DNA from: Parasponia andersonii
Taxonomy: Eukaryota > Streptophyta > Magnoliopsida > Rosales > Cannabaceae
Direction: 5' to 3'
Assembly (NCBI GenBank): GCA_002914805.1
Contig: JXTB01000249.1
Coordinates: 432,497-496,496, forward strand
DNA length: 64,000 nucleotides
Under the pieces are notes generated by a model, which worked only from the letters and a program-made list of their open reading frames with translations, did no database searches and was not told the origin of the DNA. Position numbers and translations under genes: made by a program. Shown piece after piece: positions 1 through 11,740 of the stretch; within the stretch, counting starts at the first letter, position 1; each line of letters opens with the position of its first letter.

Positions 1-1614
1 GGAGCGAATCAGTTTTAAGGACTCTGTGTGGAACACAGCCCTCGACGGTCAACAATCTTTTGTATTGAAGTGCTACCGAAATTCTACTCAAAGTTAGAGC
101 ATAATATTTCGGTAACATTATTTATCAAAACATTTATTATAAACGTTTGTAACCTTATATATTGCATGCTACAACCGGTCTGACACTTCCTTCCAGCCTT
201 CGATTATACCTGTCAGATATCTCTCTTTTCCATTTGCTTAGACTCCTTCATCATTTCTTGCATGTTGGGTTAGTCCCTTGAACTCCAAAGGCTATAGTCA
301 AATAGAAAAATACCTTAAACTATGTATTCTTCCGTAATTTAGATCCTAAGTTTTGAGTTTTGCAAAATTATAACTCTAAGTTTTAAATTTCCAAAAACCC
401 ATACCCTCTATGTGCGAAATGATGAATTTATCATTCATTAAACAATGGAATTGAATTGAGGGTTTTTTTTTTTGTTCATTCCAAACACAGGAAAATCGTA
501 TAAAAAATTTACATTTCTTTCATAAACATCACCTTTTACTGTTATTGACTTTTAGTTTTATTTGATTTTGTTTTGGTTTAATTAATTTTTCATTTATTTT
601 GCCATTCGGCAACAAGAATATGAGGGGCAAATTTGTCTTTCAATAGCATCAAACACTCAAAATTGATGTAGAGACTATATATATATATACATATATATAT
701 ATTCCCGAACTTTGCAACGTAAAGATAACAATTTTGCAGAACTTAAAACTTAGGGTTTAAACTGTAGATAATGAATTTTAATTATGTAAAATAATATTAT
801 AGATAGATAAACAAAAAAACATAAGATGAGGTATATATATATATATATATATAATTACATATTTTAATTATTATATCAAATTTTTTATACCAATCCAATT
901 AATATATTAAAACTTATTTTATTATAAATATATTAAATATTATCATTGATTAAATAATAATAAATCATATTATACATATTGGTATTAAAAATTTGATATC
1001 ATAGTTGATACCCTAAGCACTATCATATATATATATATATATATATATAAAGCTAATACAATATATATTTTATTAGTAAGTACGTATAATTTTAATCTTT
1101 AATGATTATAATTAATTATATTATAATAAATTTCAGAATTAAATAATAATATTTATATTTGTAATAATTAAATTGAAATATAACACTCAAAATTAATCTA
1201 CCGATAATGAATTAAAAAAATACATATTCTTATTCTGATATATATATATATATATTTATATTATATTTTCATACCAAACACTGTCATCTTCGAGTAACAG
1301 CAGTAACCGATTTATCTCCTAGATTTTCCCCTTTGGACTCGGGACTATCTCCACCCTTTTACCAAAATTGCTCACAACATTGCAGACTCGGAGAAAGAAG
1401 AAGGAAATAAAATAAATAAAAACCCATTATTATTATACCAGTTATTGACTTTTTCCCATTGTTATCCCCCCCCCCCCCTTTTTTTTATTTATATATATAA
1501 ATTTTTTGGCAACTCCAAAGCTCCTTTTTAATGATACTTGACCCCCAAAACTTAAAAAGAAAAAAAAAAGAAAAAGAAAAAAAGAAGTAGCCAACTCATT
1601 GAGTCATCCGTACA
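1..1614. other. AT-rich upstream region of the NPH3-like gene
   Basis: No coding region is recognisable here. The stretch is strongly AT-rich, with (TA)n tracts near 678-702, 835-852, 1024-1050 and 1238-1255. A run of 13 C lies at 1466-1478, and an A/G-rich tract at about 1558-1590 sits just before the start codon. The last 350 bases are the likely promoter and 5' leader of the downstream gene. An inverted-repeat element inside it is listed separately. The first 270 bases are more balanced in composition and could be the edge of a neighbouring gene, but I recognise nothing in them. Confidence 0.6.
341..778. repeat. MITE-like inverted repeat
   Basis: Arms at about 341-410 and 706-778 are inverted copies of each other. 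Both contain a CCTAAGTTTTRAGTT-like stretch followed by a TGCAAAATT-like stretch. The core is AT-rich and includes a (TA)n tract. The structure fits a non-autonomous DNA transposon of about 440 bp. I could not define exact ends or a target-site duplication, so the family is unassigned. Confidence 0.45.
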
Positions 1615-4600
1615 ATGGCGTGCACACTGAAGCTGGGATCTAAGCCTGAAGTCTTTCACCTCGATGGCCGAACCTGGTACACATTTCGTCTGTGAAGTCG
1701 TTTTTTTTTAATGGAACCACGTTGTGGGGTTGGCTTGAATTTTCATTTGTTTGTGGAACGTGATGTCTGGGATTTTGGTATTCTTAATCTGTTTTTCCTT
1801 CTTGAATAAATTAGTTACTGAAATTATGCGCGAGGGACAAGTACGATAAAAGTTTTGATGTATTGAATTATAGAATACAAAGTGTATATGATTCATTGTA
1901 CGACATTGTTTATGTATTTTTTTTTTTTTTGGAGATAATATTAAAAATCTTGAATTTTCATGATCAATTAACAACAAACGCATCTAATCTCGACCCTCTG
2001 TTAGGTGGCCCCATGTGGGGTCAGAATCACACAAATACGTCTGTGCTTAGCATTTCTATTGATAATAATATATAGCAGCCATAGACCTCACGAATCGGAG
2101 AAATGTACAATGAGATCCATATTATATGGCTGGCTTCAATACGAGGCACTCTCTCTTTTCTTTCAATTAATCTTTTTTAATATGATTGTATATGTATTAA
2201 TGCTATAATGTTAGAAGTTTTTACTTGAGATGCGTTTATCTCATATTGTCATTTTCTTTTGTTAAAGCCATATTTCTTGTGCCCTTTTGCAGGCTTTGCT
2301 CAACTGGACTTGCTAGTGATGTTACTGTTGAAGTTGGAGATATATCCTTTCATCTTCACAAGGTTGATTATACTTGGTTAGCTTTTGAATTGTCTGTGCT
2401 CTTTCATTTGTTATAATTAATTTTCTCAGCAGCAGAACATAAAAAATAAAAATAAAAATAAAAAAAAGTTCACATATACATGTTAACACCATGTTTAGAA
2501 CGCACGTGAGGCTCGCATAAACTGTCACATTGAGGTGAGGCTTCAAGTAAATAACTTAGACCGCGACGCTAGGGAAAAGGTCCCATGAGGCGATGTCTCA
2601 CTTATATGGAGTCATAAGAGATTCAGCTAGTAATTAGTTTCCATTGGTGTTTCCTGTAACACATTTAAAAAGATTTGGTGCATAGTATAAAATTCATCAA
2701 GCTCTTATTGTGACTGAGAATATATGGTCATGGATTTTCAAGAGGATAAAAGACAAGTTACTTTGACATTCACCGATTTTTGTTTGTACTTCTTCCATTG
2801 TTTAAGTAATAACCATCAGTTCCATCGACAAATGTGCATGTTGGAGAAGCCTAGAAGTTTCAATTTTATGCACGTTTTATATTTTTGTCAGAGAACAATA
2901 GCCAGCATTCTGTTTAATTTCTGAACCAGTTCTTCATTGCAGCTTAACACTCTGATAGATATCATTCTTTCATGTCTCTACGTATATATATATATATTTT
3001 AATTCCTTTTCCTCACCTAATATATACTATTTATTAATGAAGTACCCTTTTTCACCTTTCGTCCTTGGTATTCAATCAGTTTCCATTGCTATCCAGAAGT
3101 GGCTTCTTAGAAAACCTTATTGGAGAAATTTCTAGGAAGGATGAGAATAAATGTAGTTTGCAACTTCATGACATGCCGGGTGGAGCCAGAGTCTTCTTGG
3201 TTATAACCAAGTTCTGTTATGGTGTCAAAGTAGAACTCAATGCATCGAACGTTGTTAGTGTCAGATGTGCAGCGGAATATCTTCAGATGACTGAAGACTT
3301 CGGAGAGGGAAATCTCATTCTACAAACAGAGAATTTTCTGAATGAGATATTTGGCAATTGGACAGACTCACTAAAAGTGCTTGAAACCTGTGAAGAGATT
3401 TTGTCGCCTGCAGAAGAGCTTCATATTGTTTCGAGATGCATCAACTCGTTGGCTATGAAAGCTTGTGCGGATCCAAGTTTGTTCAGTTGGCCAGTCTCAG
3501 GAGGACGCAGTGCGGTGCAGAGCCCAGAAGGTAGTATGTTTTGGAACGGAATATGCACAACGGCCAAACCTCATCCAGTTGGTGAGGATTGGTGGTATGA
3601 AGACGTGTCCCTCCTGAGGCTACCTCTATATAAACGCTTAATTCTTGCTGTTGAGGCAAGAGGCATGAAACCTGAGAGGATTGCCGGGTCGCTAATTCAC
3701 TATACAAAGAAGCATCTCTGCTTGCTTGGTAGGCAATCAAGCTTCCAGAACGGAAACCGTGTTGCCTCCGGATCGACAATGTCTTCTCCCCCTGATGCAG
3801 ATCAGAGGAATCTCCTTGAAGAGATTGTGGGATTGCTACCTGATCAAAAAGGTGTGACACCAACCAATTTCCTGCTTAGGCTGCTAAGAACATCTATGAT
3901 TTTGCTCACTAGCCCTTCATGTCGAGACAACTTGGAAAAAAGAATAGGAGCTCAGTTGGATCAGGCACTTCTTGAAGATCTTCTAATACCAAGCACAGGG
4001 TACTCGATGGAGACCCTTTACGATATTGATTGTGTTCAACGGATTCTCGACCACTTCATGATAGTGGACCGCGATACAAGTGACGGTACTTCGAATTCTC
4101 TGGTAGAGGAGGGGCAGTTGATAGGAGATTCCCATTCACTGACCCCAATTACCATGGTAGCTAATCTGATGGATGGGTTTCTTGCTGAGGTGGCACCTGA
4201 TCCTAACCTGAAGTCACTGAAATTTCAGTCACTTGCTGCCGTTATTCCTGAATATGCCAGGCCCTTAGATGATGGAATTTACCGTGCCATTGATATATAC
4301 CTCAAGGTAAAAAAGGGCAGCAGAAAATTTCTTTCCGAACTATTTTCTTTACGAAACTTATCATGACTCTGAAATATCTGGCTTTTTGTTACTCAAAAAC
4401 TTCAGAAGCATTTTCATTGTTATGTGCTAAGTGATGACAAGTTAGAGCGGAGTATTATTGTCCTAGTGCTGTTCCTAAGAATTGATGTTCTCGTTGTAAT
4501 AATTATTTTTTTTAAAAATTAAGCTTTATGATATACAAATAGCCGTTGCCTGATAATCATATAGAAAATGAACATTTAGATGCTTATGCTTAAGTTAGTT

Positions 4601-5487
4601 GAATCTGTTAAAAGTTTTTTGACAGTTGTCTTTTCACAAAATACTGTATATAGATAAGTAGATGCCACGAGAAAGAAACTCAACAATGCATTTAAGGTTG
4701 AGTTCTAACAAAATTTGCTTTATTTGCCATAATGAGAATGACTTTCCTTGATATGTTACTCAGTCATATAGAGAAAACATCTTCTAATGGAATCAACAAA
4801 AGGATTGCATACTTAATTGTAGTCAGCATTATAAATCACTGGTTTTTGTTTTCTTGCCACACCTTGAAAAAACAGTAGATTACCACTTGTATACTTTTCT
4901 TCTTTAAAATACTTGTAGATAATTATTATTATTTTTTTTTTCAATTTCAGTCACATCACTGGCTAACAGACTCTGAGAGGGAACAAATCTGCCGGCTCAT
5001 GAACTGCCAGAAGCTCTCATTGGAAGCGAGCACGCACGCAGCTCAGAACGAAAGGCTACCACTTCGTGTCATTGTCCAAGTTCTATTCTTCGAACAGCTT
5101 CGTCTCCGAACCTCAGTTGCTGGTTGGTTCTTCGTCTCCGACAACCTTGAGAACTTTCAAAATCACAGTGGAAATCTTGCACTAGCAAGAAACGAAGCAT
5201 CCAACCGAGCAGGCACTGCCCGAGATCAAGTTGTGGCGGTTGATAACATGAGGGAGAGAGTTTCTGAGCTTGAGAAAGAGTGTCTGAGCATGAAAGAAGA
5301 TCTTGAGAAGCTGGTTAAGACAAAAGGAAGCTGGAATATGATATTCAGAAAGCTCGGATTCGGACCAAAGTCAAAGTCCTGTGATTCGAAACAACCCCAG
5401 AACAACAATACTAAAGAACAAACATCATCAGAAGCACCAGTTGTGAATGGAATTAAGAACCCCAAGAAAAGTGAAGTTGAAGCTTAA
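1615..5487 (+). CDS. NPH3/RPT2-like (NRL) BTB/POZ protein
   Basis: The gene has four exons, 1615-1676, 2293-2362, 3080-4306 and 4951-5487, with GT-AG introns that keep frame, giving 631 aa. An N-terminal BTB/POZ fold (about residues 28-115) holds SDVTVEVGD and [19 protein letters not shown]. The NPH3 domain runs from [16 protein letters not shown] (about 215) to [10 protein letters not shown] and [17 protein letters not shown] (about 470-505). A short coiled coil follows at about 550-577, then a charged tail. NRL proteins act as CUL3 substrate adaptors at the plasma membrane in phototropism, leaf positioning and auxin transport. This copy most resembles the Arabidopsis At5g66560 type, whose specific role is little known. 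The start codon is the first ATG of the [18 protein letters not shown] opening, which is typical of the subgroup. The third intron is 644 bases. No break is seen, so a functional gene is likely. Confidence 0.9.
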
Positions 5488-5741
5488 GTTTTTGAAATCA
5501 ATAAGGTAAGCAAGTTATATTCATTTTAATACTAGGTTTCTGATTCAATTTCTCAGTCTCTTCGACAGTTATGTTTGAGCTTGCATTTACAGCTGCCAGG
5601 CTTTGTTTATTTCATGCTGGTTCTTTTGTGTAATTATTTATTTATATTCAATTCTCTGTTTTATAGATGCAAGGCTTTCTCTCAACATTTTTTTAAGACT
5701 AATAAATATTGTATTTCATTTTCCTACCCATAGTTAAAGAA

Positions 5742-5791
5742 AAAAAATACCTATTGGATTGGCAACCTATATATATATATATATATATATA
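5742..5791 (-). repeat. Solo end of the (TA)n-associated MITE (copy A)
   Basis: The stretch at 5742-5768 ends in ATACCTATTGGATTGGCAAC and runs directly into a (TA)n tract at 5769-5791. It matches the terminal repeat of the fuller copies at 33203-33427 and 41918-42156. The rest of the element is not recognisable upstream, so this is either a truncated copy or a very decayed one. Confidence 0.55.
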
Positions 5792-6870
5792 TTGTATTTG
5801 ATTTCTTTCAGTTTGCTTTCTCCTTCCGTGAGTAGTTAGATGTAAAGGATGTATAAAACACACACAGATGGCACACGCGTATACATTATCTGCATTCTCT
5901 AAAACACATTACTTACTGAAAACGACATGTCGTTTGATGTCAACGGAATGGACGACGTTCAAAAAGACCTCCCCCGGTGTCCATACTAATAACTTTGACT
6001 TATTATGAATTACTCACAAGGTAATTTGGTTAGTGTTAGTGAGTTACTCGATTGACAATGGACACCGTAAAAATAATAAGAAAATCATTAAAATTCGAAT
6101 TTTCAATTAATAACCAAAATATTCTTGCGGCTTACCTTTAGAAAAAAAAAAAAAATCCTAAAAAGAATGGGGACTCGTAAACATGGTTAATTTTTCACAC
6201 GTCTTTTTGTTTTTTCTTTTGTATTAGCAAAATAGATTAGGGATAACAACAGGTAGAGTTGGGACTAGGGAACCTTACAGGCTGCAAAGAAGAAAAAAAA
6301 ATAAAATGAAATAGAATCACACACTTACCCTCCTTATTTATCCGTTTAAGAGAAACGGGTATGGTAGGGGTAATATTTACCATGCCCACATGTAAATACA
6401 GGTAATAAGTTGTATTTTATTGATTGATTGAGTCATAGTATATGAACTAATAAATATTATGATATAAACAATCATTTGCTATAAAATAAAAAAAAGCCTC
6501 ATAACAAAATGATTGAGTTCATTAGTTCTCAATATACCTTCATCAGTTTCAATATATACGGTTTTTCTTTTTCTTTTTCTTTTTCTTTTTTGTACTTTAG
6601 CTATATAGGATAACAAGAACGGTTATTTCTAAGGTAAGTACACGGTATAAGAATTGATATACACTAGTATAAAATTGATTGACTGTGATATCTAATTTAC
6701 TGAAAGTGTGTTATAGATTATTATCAGAAAAAAAAAAAAAAAAGAAGAAGGAGAAAGTGTGTTATATACTCCGTGTAAAAGCTGATAAACTCGGCCATTT
6801 TGCTATAAAAATAAAAGACCATGTTTGGCCTTTCGGTGTACAGAGTTTGGTCTCTTATCATCAGATAAGT
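5792..6870. other. Intergenic region with the promoter of the YceD gene
   Basis: This stretch has no gene. It contains a small inverted repeat, CGGTGTCCAT at 5975-5984 facing ATGGACACCG at 6058-6067, about 95 bp in all. A CTTTTT-repeat tract lies near 6560-6590 and a poly(A) tract near 6727-6743. The (CT)n tract at about 6890-6906 marks the likely leader start of the downstream gene. Confidence 0.5.
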
Positions 6871-6889
6871 CTCGGAATTGTTCGTATCT

Positions 6890-8142
6890 CTCTCTCTCTC
6901 TCTCTCACTCACTCTGTCTAAACGTAGAGAGAGAGGTGTTCAAACTTCGTAGTTCGCAGAATGAAAGACGTGAAAAGTCCACTCACAGTGAGAGTTTGAA
7001 CCTCAACGTAAGTACCATCCTTCCTGCCATGTCCCGTTTCTGTGTCTGCGTGCGTGTGTGTGTGGAAATGCCATATGGGTCTTCTTTACTTGCTCGTTTT
7101 CATCATTCTTGAACCATGTAGCTTCAGTTTATGCTTTTCATCTCTATCTGGCTTGGACTATGCAGTCACCTTGGCGCGCACATAAGATGTTTGTCGAAAT
7201 GCGTAGCTGATAATTTCAGTCCTTTTAACGTTTCTCTTAATTTTCATTAACTGGCTACCTTGCTAGGCATACGGAGGTATAGGACAATTAAAGTTATAAG
7301 CACTACATAATCGTAACCTTTATTAAGCTTGCATATAAAGCTTGACAAGTTTCTGGTTTTAATACTAGTACTATATGGTTCCATTTTAGATTCCAGATTC
7401 AAGAGCCTAGTCCAGTCAGGCATCTGGGTCTTAAAATGTGAGCTCTAATATGGCAAGACTAGAATCCAATCAGGGATGTAGTCTGTAGAGCTTTCGAAAG
7501 AAAGCTTCAGACTTTTTGTTGCGATATTATGTACTTCTAATAAATTCATTTGCAGGCCAGTATGCTTTGATTATTATTATTCCTATTGTTGATGAGGCCA
7601 GTATGAATTTGAAAAGAAAAGCTTCAAATTTTTTGTTGGGCTAGTAGGGATATACTACTGTTAATAAAATCATTTGCATACCGGGATGAAAACATAAAAT
7701 AAAAAGGGGGGGGGGGGGGGGGGGGGAGCCAGTATGCGCTCAACAGGCCAATTTCTTTGATACCATTCTGTTTTTAATGCCTTTATGGACCTTTAGTCTA
7801 CAAATTTAGTCTCCAATATTGAACTCCCAAAAAGCATCAATTTTTTGCTCGATTTTCATTTATCCTTTCTGTTTTTTTTATTCCCCCTTTCCTGTTCTTG
7901 CTAGGAACTGGATTTGACTGATTTTCTTACTGTGAAATTCAAGGCATCTGTTTAATTTTTAGTTTGACTCTTTGAACAACTTTCTTGCAGATCAGGCTGT
8001 TTTGTTTAACTTGCCAAATTTCACTGTAAGTAAAGGGCCATCGTTGGACTGGCCTCTAGTAGTTTTTCTATTCTTCATGTTAGCTCCATGGTGATCTATA
8101 GACCATAAACCCTCTGAATTAGCCAAAAACAAAGGGAAAACA
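6890..8142 (+). other. Probable 5' leader with introns of the YceD gene
   Basis: A consensus donor (ACGTAAGT) follows position 7007, and a good acceptor (TTTCTTGCAG) ends at 7990. A second consensus donor (CTGTAAGTAA) begins at 8026, shortly before the coding start at 8143. I infer a non-coding first exon from the (CT)n tract to 7007, a small exon at 7991-8025, and a third exon opening just before the start codon. The second acceptor is not certain. A 21-base G run lies at 7706-7726 within the inferred first intron. Confidence 0.45.
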
Positions 8143-9890
8143 ATGTCTTTAGTATTCCCTTCGTCTTCCATGATTCCCTTTTATTGTTTTAATCAATATA
8201 AGGTTTTTCATCTGAAGGCCAATCAAACTACTTCTCTAACTCCATGCTTTACCTTTGTTCACGGGAAACATCCATTTTGTATTACTGAAAAAATGAATAC
8301 AATTTTCAGAAAGAAAGTATTTAGTACTTTAAGATGTACTAGAATAGGTTGTTCGAAGCCTAATCATCAGTCCAATGAGGAGAATATGATATCTCTGGAC
8401 TTTGAAGGTGAAGAAAAAGAAGATGTTGAAGAGACAGCCTCACCTTGGGAAGGGGCTGTTATTTACAAGAGAAGCTCTTCAATATCACACGTGGAGTACT
8501 GCACAACCCTAGAGAGGCTTGGGTTAGGAAAACTTTCAACCGAAGTATCAAAATCCAGGGCCTCTGTTATGGGTTTACGGGTGACAAAGGCTGTAAAGGA
8601 TTATCCTTTTGGAACACCTGTTCACATCTCTGTTGATATAACAAAGAAGAAGCACAAGTTGAGGCTTGATGGGATCGTAAAGACGGTGATCACTCTTGGA
8701 TGCAATAGGTAGGCATTGGAGACTTGTTAATTAGTTGAATTGTTATAATCATGGTCCTTCATGCGTATGTGCCATAAATTATGTTAATGTTACTGTCCTC
8801 TACTGATTACACCTTCAAGAGAGAATATTGTGTTGCAAAATTTTAGCTAAATGAGGAAGAACCAGAATTCAATTGGTAATGTGCCAGGAGGTTGAAGAGC
8901 TGTTAATTTATTGCATAGAATTGTATTCATTAATCCTTGCCTAAAGTATGCTGTTTTTTTTCACTTTTTTAACTTGTCACGCCGCTGACACCCTACCATC
9001 TTTGGGATGCAGAGAGGAAAATTCTAGTATATTGCTAGATAGGTCCCCATGAGGAATTAAACTGCAAACCTCAAGGGAGCAAACTGTACTTGTTCTTTTT
9101 GTCTTGTTTGTAGCTTTATTGATGTTGTACGAGGTGAGAAAAGGGAAGAAGAAAGAGAAGAGAGAGGAGATTTAGAGAGAACTAAAAGAATATTGGAGAG
9201 AGAAAGCTTGTAGTTTATTAATTCATTGCAATTGTGAAAATAATGAACACACTAATAAATCCTAACCCGGCTAGAAAACTAGATAAAATACTTCAAATCG
9301 AACTAGAATCCTAATAACTTCCAATAGAGAAAATAAAATAATTACTCTAATAGATAAATTGCTATCCTATTATCTAGCTCTATATTTATGCCTAAAATAA
9401 ATACGTTAAATTTTCTTTACAATCTCCATCATTTATATTATATGATGTGGTAATGTTAGGTTCTTTTGTTGAAAGGTGTGGTGAACCAGTTGCAGAAGGC
9501 ATCTTCTCCAATTTCTCCTTGCTACTAACTGATGAACCCTTTGAAGAACCTGAAATCATCAACATGGGTATGATCTATGGGGAAGACAAGACCAAAACTT
9601 TTACAGGTATTGGAGAGGAAGATGATGATGAAGCCTCCATTGATTTCGACGACCGACTCTATTTCCCCTCGAAAGAAAAGAAAATAGATATTTCAAAGCA
9701 CATCAGAGACTTGCTGCATCTGGAAATTACCATCAATGCAGTTTGTGATCCAAATTGCAAAGGCTTGTGTTTTAGTTGTGGTATGAATTTGAACACTAGC
9801 AGATGTAATTGTAGCAAACAGGAGGTGGAAAAGAATCCTCCTTTTGGACCTCTTGGAAATTTGAAGCAGCAAATGCAGGCAAATAAATAA
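8143..9890 (+). CDS. Chloroplast YceD/DUF177 protein (rRNA accumulation factor)
   Basis: Two exons, 8143-8708 and 9476-9890, are joined in frame through a codon split as AG/G, giving 326 aa. The N-terminal 60-70 residues are rich in Ser, Thr and Lys and poor in acidic residues, as expected for a chloroplast transit peptide. The mature part carries the DUF177 core. It has a late Cys cluster, CDPNCKGLCFSCG (Cys 279, 283, 287, 290) followed by Cys 299 and 301, the pattern shared with bacterial YceD. Plant DUF177A is needed for accumulation of plastid 23S rRNA and normal chloroplast development; that role is taken from the family. A SINE-like insertion lies in the intron. No break is seen in the coding exons. 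Confidence 0.85.
8970..9085 (-). repeat. SINE-like element in the YceD intron
   Basis: Read on the minus strand, this stretch has a box-B-like TTTAATTCCTCATGGGGACC. It then continues through CTATCTAGCAATATACTAGA and a GGTAGGGTGTCAGC-like part to GACAAG and an A-rich tail. The same order of motifs occurs on the plus strand at 12080-12180 in the COX16 intron, so the two are copies of one family. The 5' end and target duplication are not resolved. Confidence 0.5.
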
Positions 9891-11159
9891 ATTTCATTAT
9901 TTAGATAATTACATTTACACGTTTACTTTCTTTTTCTTTATTAAACTCTCCAGACCAAAGAGCACACTAACCTCAGAGACCTATTTGAGCTCGGTGAAAG
10001 GAAAGGTGGACAAAAAATCCGATCACGCGTGAAAATCGACTATGGTGTTGCCTTGCTTAATCGCAATAGTCGATGGTAGCCAATGCACCACATTGCCAAT
10101 ACACTTTGGTTTAGGTGTTTAATATTTTTTCTACTGCCGAGTATGGTGCAAAATTCTCAAACTGCACATATGCTTGGTTTAAAGGAAACGACCTGATATT
10201 GGAATGACACCTTCCAATAAAAGGTCCATCCCTTTATTTGGTTTAGATTTTTAGCATAAGAATCACCATTTCTTTGCAATTATAATTTCATTGGATTGTC
10301 CAATTGTTATTCCACCCCTCCATCTATGGGATGGCTATTCCATCATAATTTAAATCTGAAAACACTAAAATTTTCTATTTGTCCTATCAAAACATCTAAA
10401 AGTAAATGTAGTTTTGTAATTTATTTTATTCCATTCCAATGATTCCAAGTTTCCAACAAACAATGGCAGTATGAAACATATTCGTATTCCATTTTCAGTT
10501 CTATTACTATTTTAATTCTATTCTATAACATAGAACTGTTTCAATAGGACAGTTTTGGAGGAAGCGTATTATGACTGTGACTACGTATGATTAGACCTAA
10601 GAGAAATACCGGTTTAGAAATTTTTTTCAACACATGCAAAGTACTGAATTTGTTTTTTCTTGTTTCATTTCCTTTATTTACTACTTAAATTACACTATGA
10701 ATAGTGAGCAACTCTATTTAAGGTGTTCAAAATCCACGCCAAGTCTAATCCAGTCCCAAAAAAAAAAAATAAATAAAGTTGATTGCATTGAAATTACAAA
10801 CTCTGCACTTTTGTGAATTTGAATATACATTTTTTTTAATTTAGAGATAACATCATTTTTATATCTTATATTTTTATACTATATTCTTATATTATGTGTT
10901 TTAATTATTATCAATATTTATAATTAAATTTAATATTTATTATAAATTTATATCACGAAATATTTAAATAAAATATTAAAATATAAACTATAAAAATAAT
11001 ATTATCTAATCCAATCAAATTCCTATTCACACCAGACACCATTTGCCTTTTTTAACTCCCGACAGCTGACACGTCGGGCCACCGTTCGCTAAACGGGTTT
11101 CAACCCGGTCTCCTAGGCGGGTATGGGTTTTCGGATGTTCTGGTTTGCTAATTTGTAGA
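9891..11159. other. Intergenic region between the YceD and COX16 genes
   Basis: The first 100 bases are presumably the 3' UTR of the YceD gene. The rest is AT-rich and has no recognisable gene. The short reading frame at 10634-10816 has no protein-like composition. The last 120 bases (11040-11159) become GC-richer toward the COX16 promoter. Confidence 0.5.
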
Positions 11160-11174
11160 TGGGCCAAAAGCCCA
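11160..11174. promoter_or_regulatory. Paired site II (TGGGCY) elements upstream of COX16
   Basis: TGGGCC at 11160-11165 is followed at once by AAGCCCA, the reverse of a TGGGCT element. Site II motifs are common in promoters of plant nuclear genes for cytochrome c, COX subunits and ribosomal proteins, where TCP factors bind them. The pair lies about 580 bp before the COX16 start codon and about 50-150 bp before the likely leader exon. This fits coordination with respiratory-chain genes, but the function is inferred from motif and position only. Confidence 0.5.
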
Positions 11175-11219
11175 AAATCGTCTAGAATCCCAACTTAACC
11201 ATCGATACATATCAGTATC

Positions 11220-11740
11220 ACCTTCACGGCTTCACCTCCCACCCGATTCGTAGTGTCTTCTCTGGTTTTCGCCCGTTAGTAGGTCGCCGGTCAACGCCGC
11301 TGTCCCTTCTTCTCTTCTTGGTGCGTACCTAAGTTTTGAATTATATAATGTATAAATTCAAATTGGTTTTTTATCTTATATTTATTTTGTGTTTACAATT
11401 TTACACTTCAAGCAAGATAGAGCTTTTCTTTGGTCTAACCCATCATTCTTGATTCATACATCTTCAATGAATAATATGCAAATATATATAGAGATATGGG
11501 GATTACAATTTCCGTACTTTTTTTGATCTAAAGATTACAAGCAATAAAGAAACCTAAGTAGCTATTATTTAAAAAAAAAAAAAAAAAAGGGTTCAGCATA
11601 TAAATTCGTGTACTTTTAATCTGATCTTATTCCAAATAAGTGAGAATTGAAATGGGTTTAAGAGGTTTTGGCCTGAAGATTCGGGATTGATTTTGATTTG
11701 TTGCAAATTTAGGTGCTTTTTTCTCTAATGGTGTGTGAAA
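11220..11740 (+). other. Probable 5' leader of COX16 with a leader intron
   Basis: A CT-rich, GC-richer stretch at about 11220-11320 looks like a leader exon ending before GTGCGTACCT. A T-rich stretch ending AATTTAG at 11706-11712 can serve as acceptor just before the coding start at 11741. The intervening 390 bases are AT-rich with a long A run near 11571-11588, like an intron. This is inferred from composition and splice-like ends. Confidence 0.4.

Noticed and set aside
3483-3863. Long minus-strand open frame of 126 codons
   Set aside because: It is the shadow of the large NPH3-domain exon on the other strand and shows no domain of its own.
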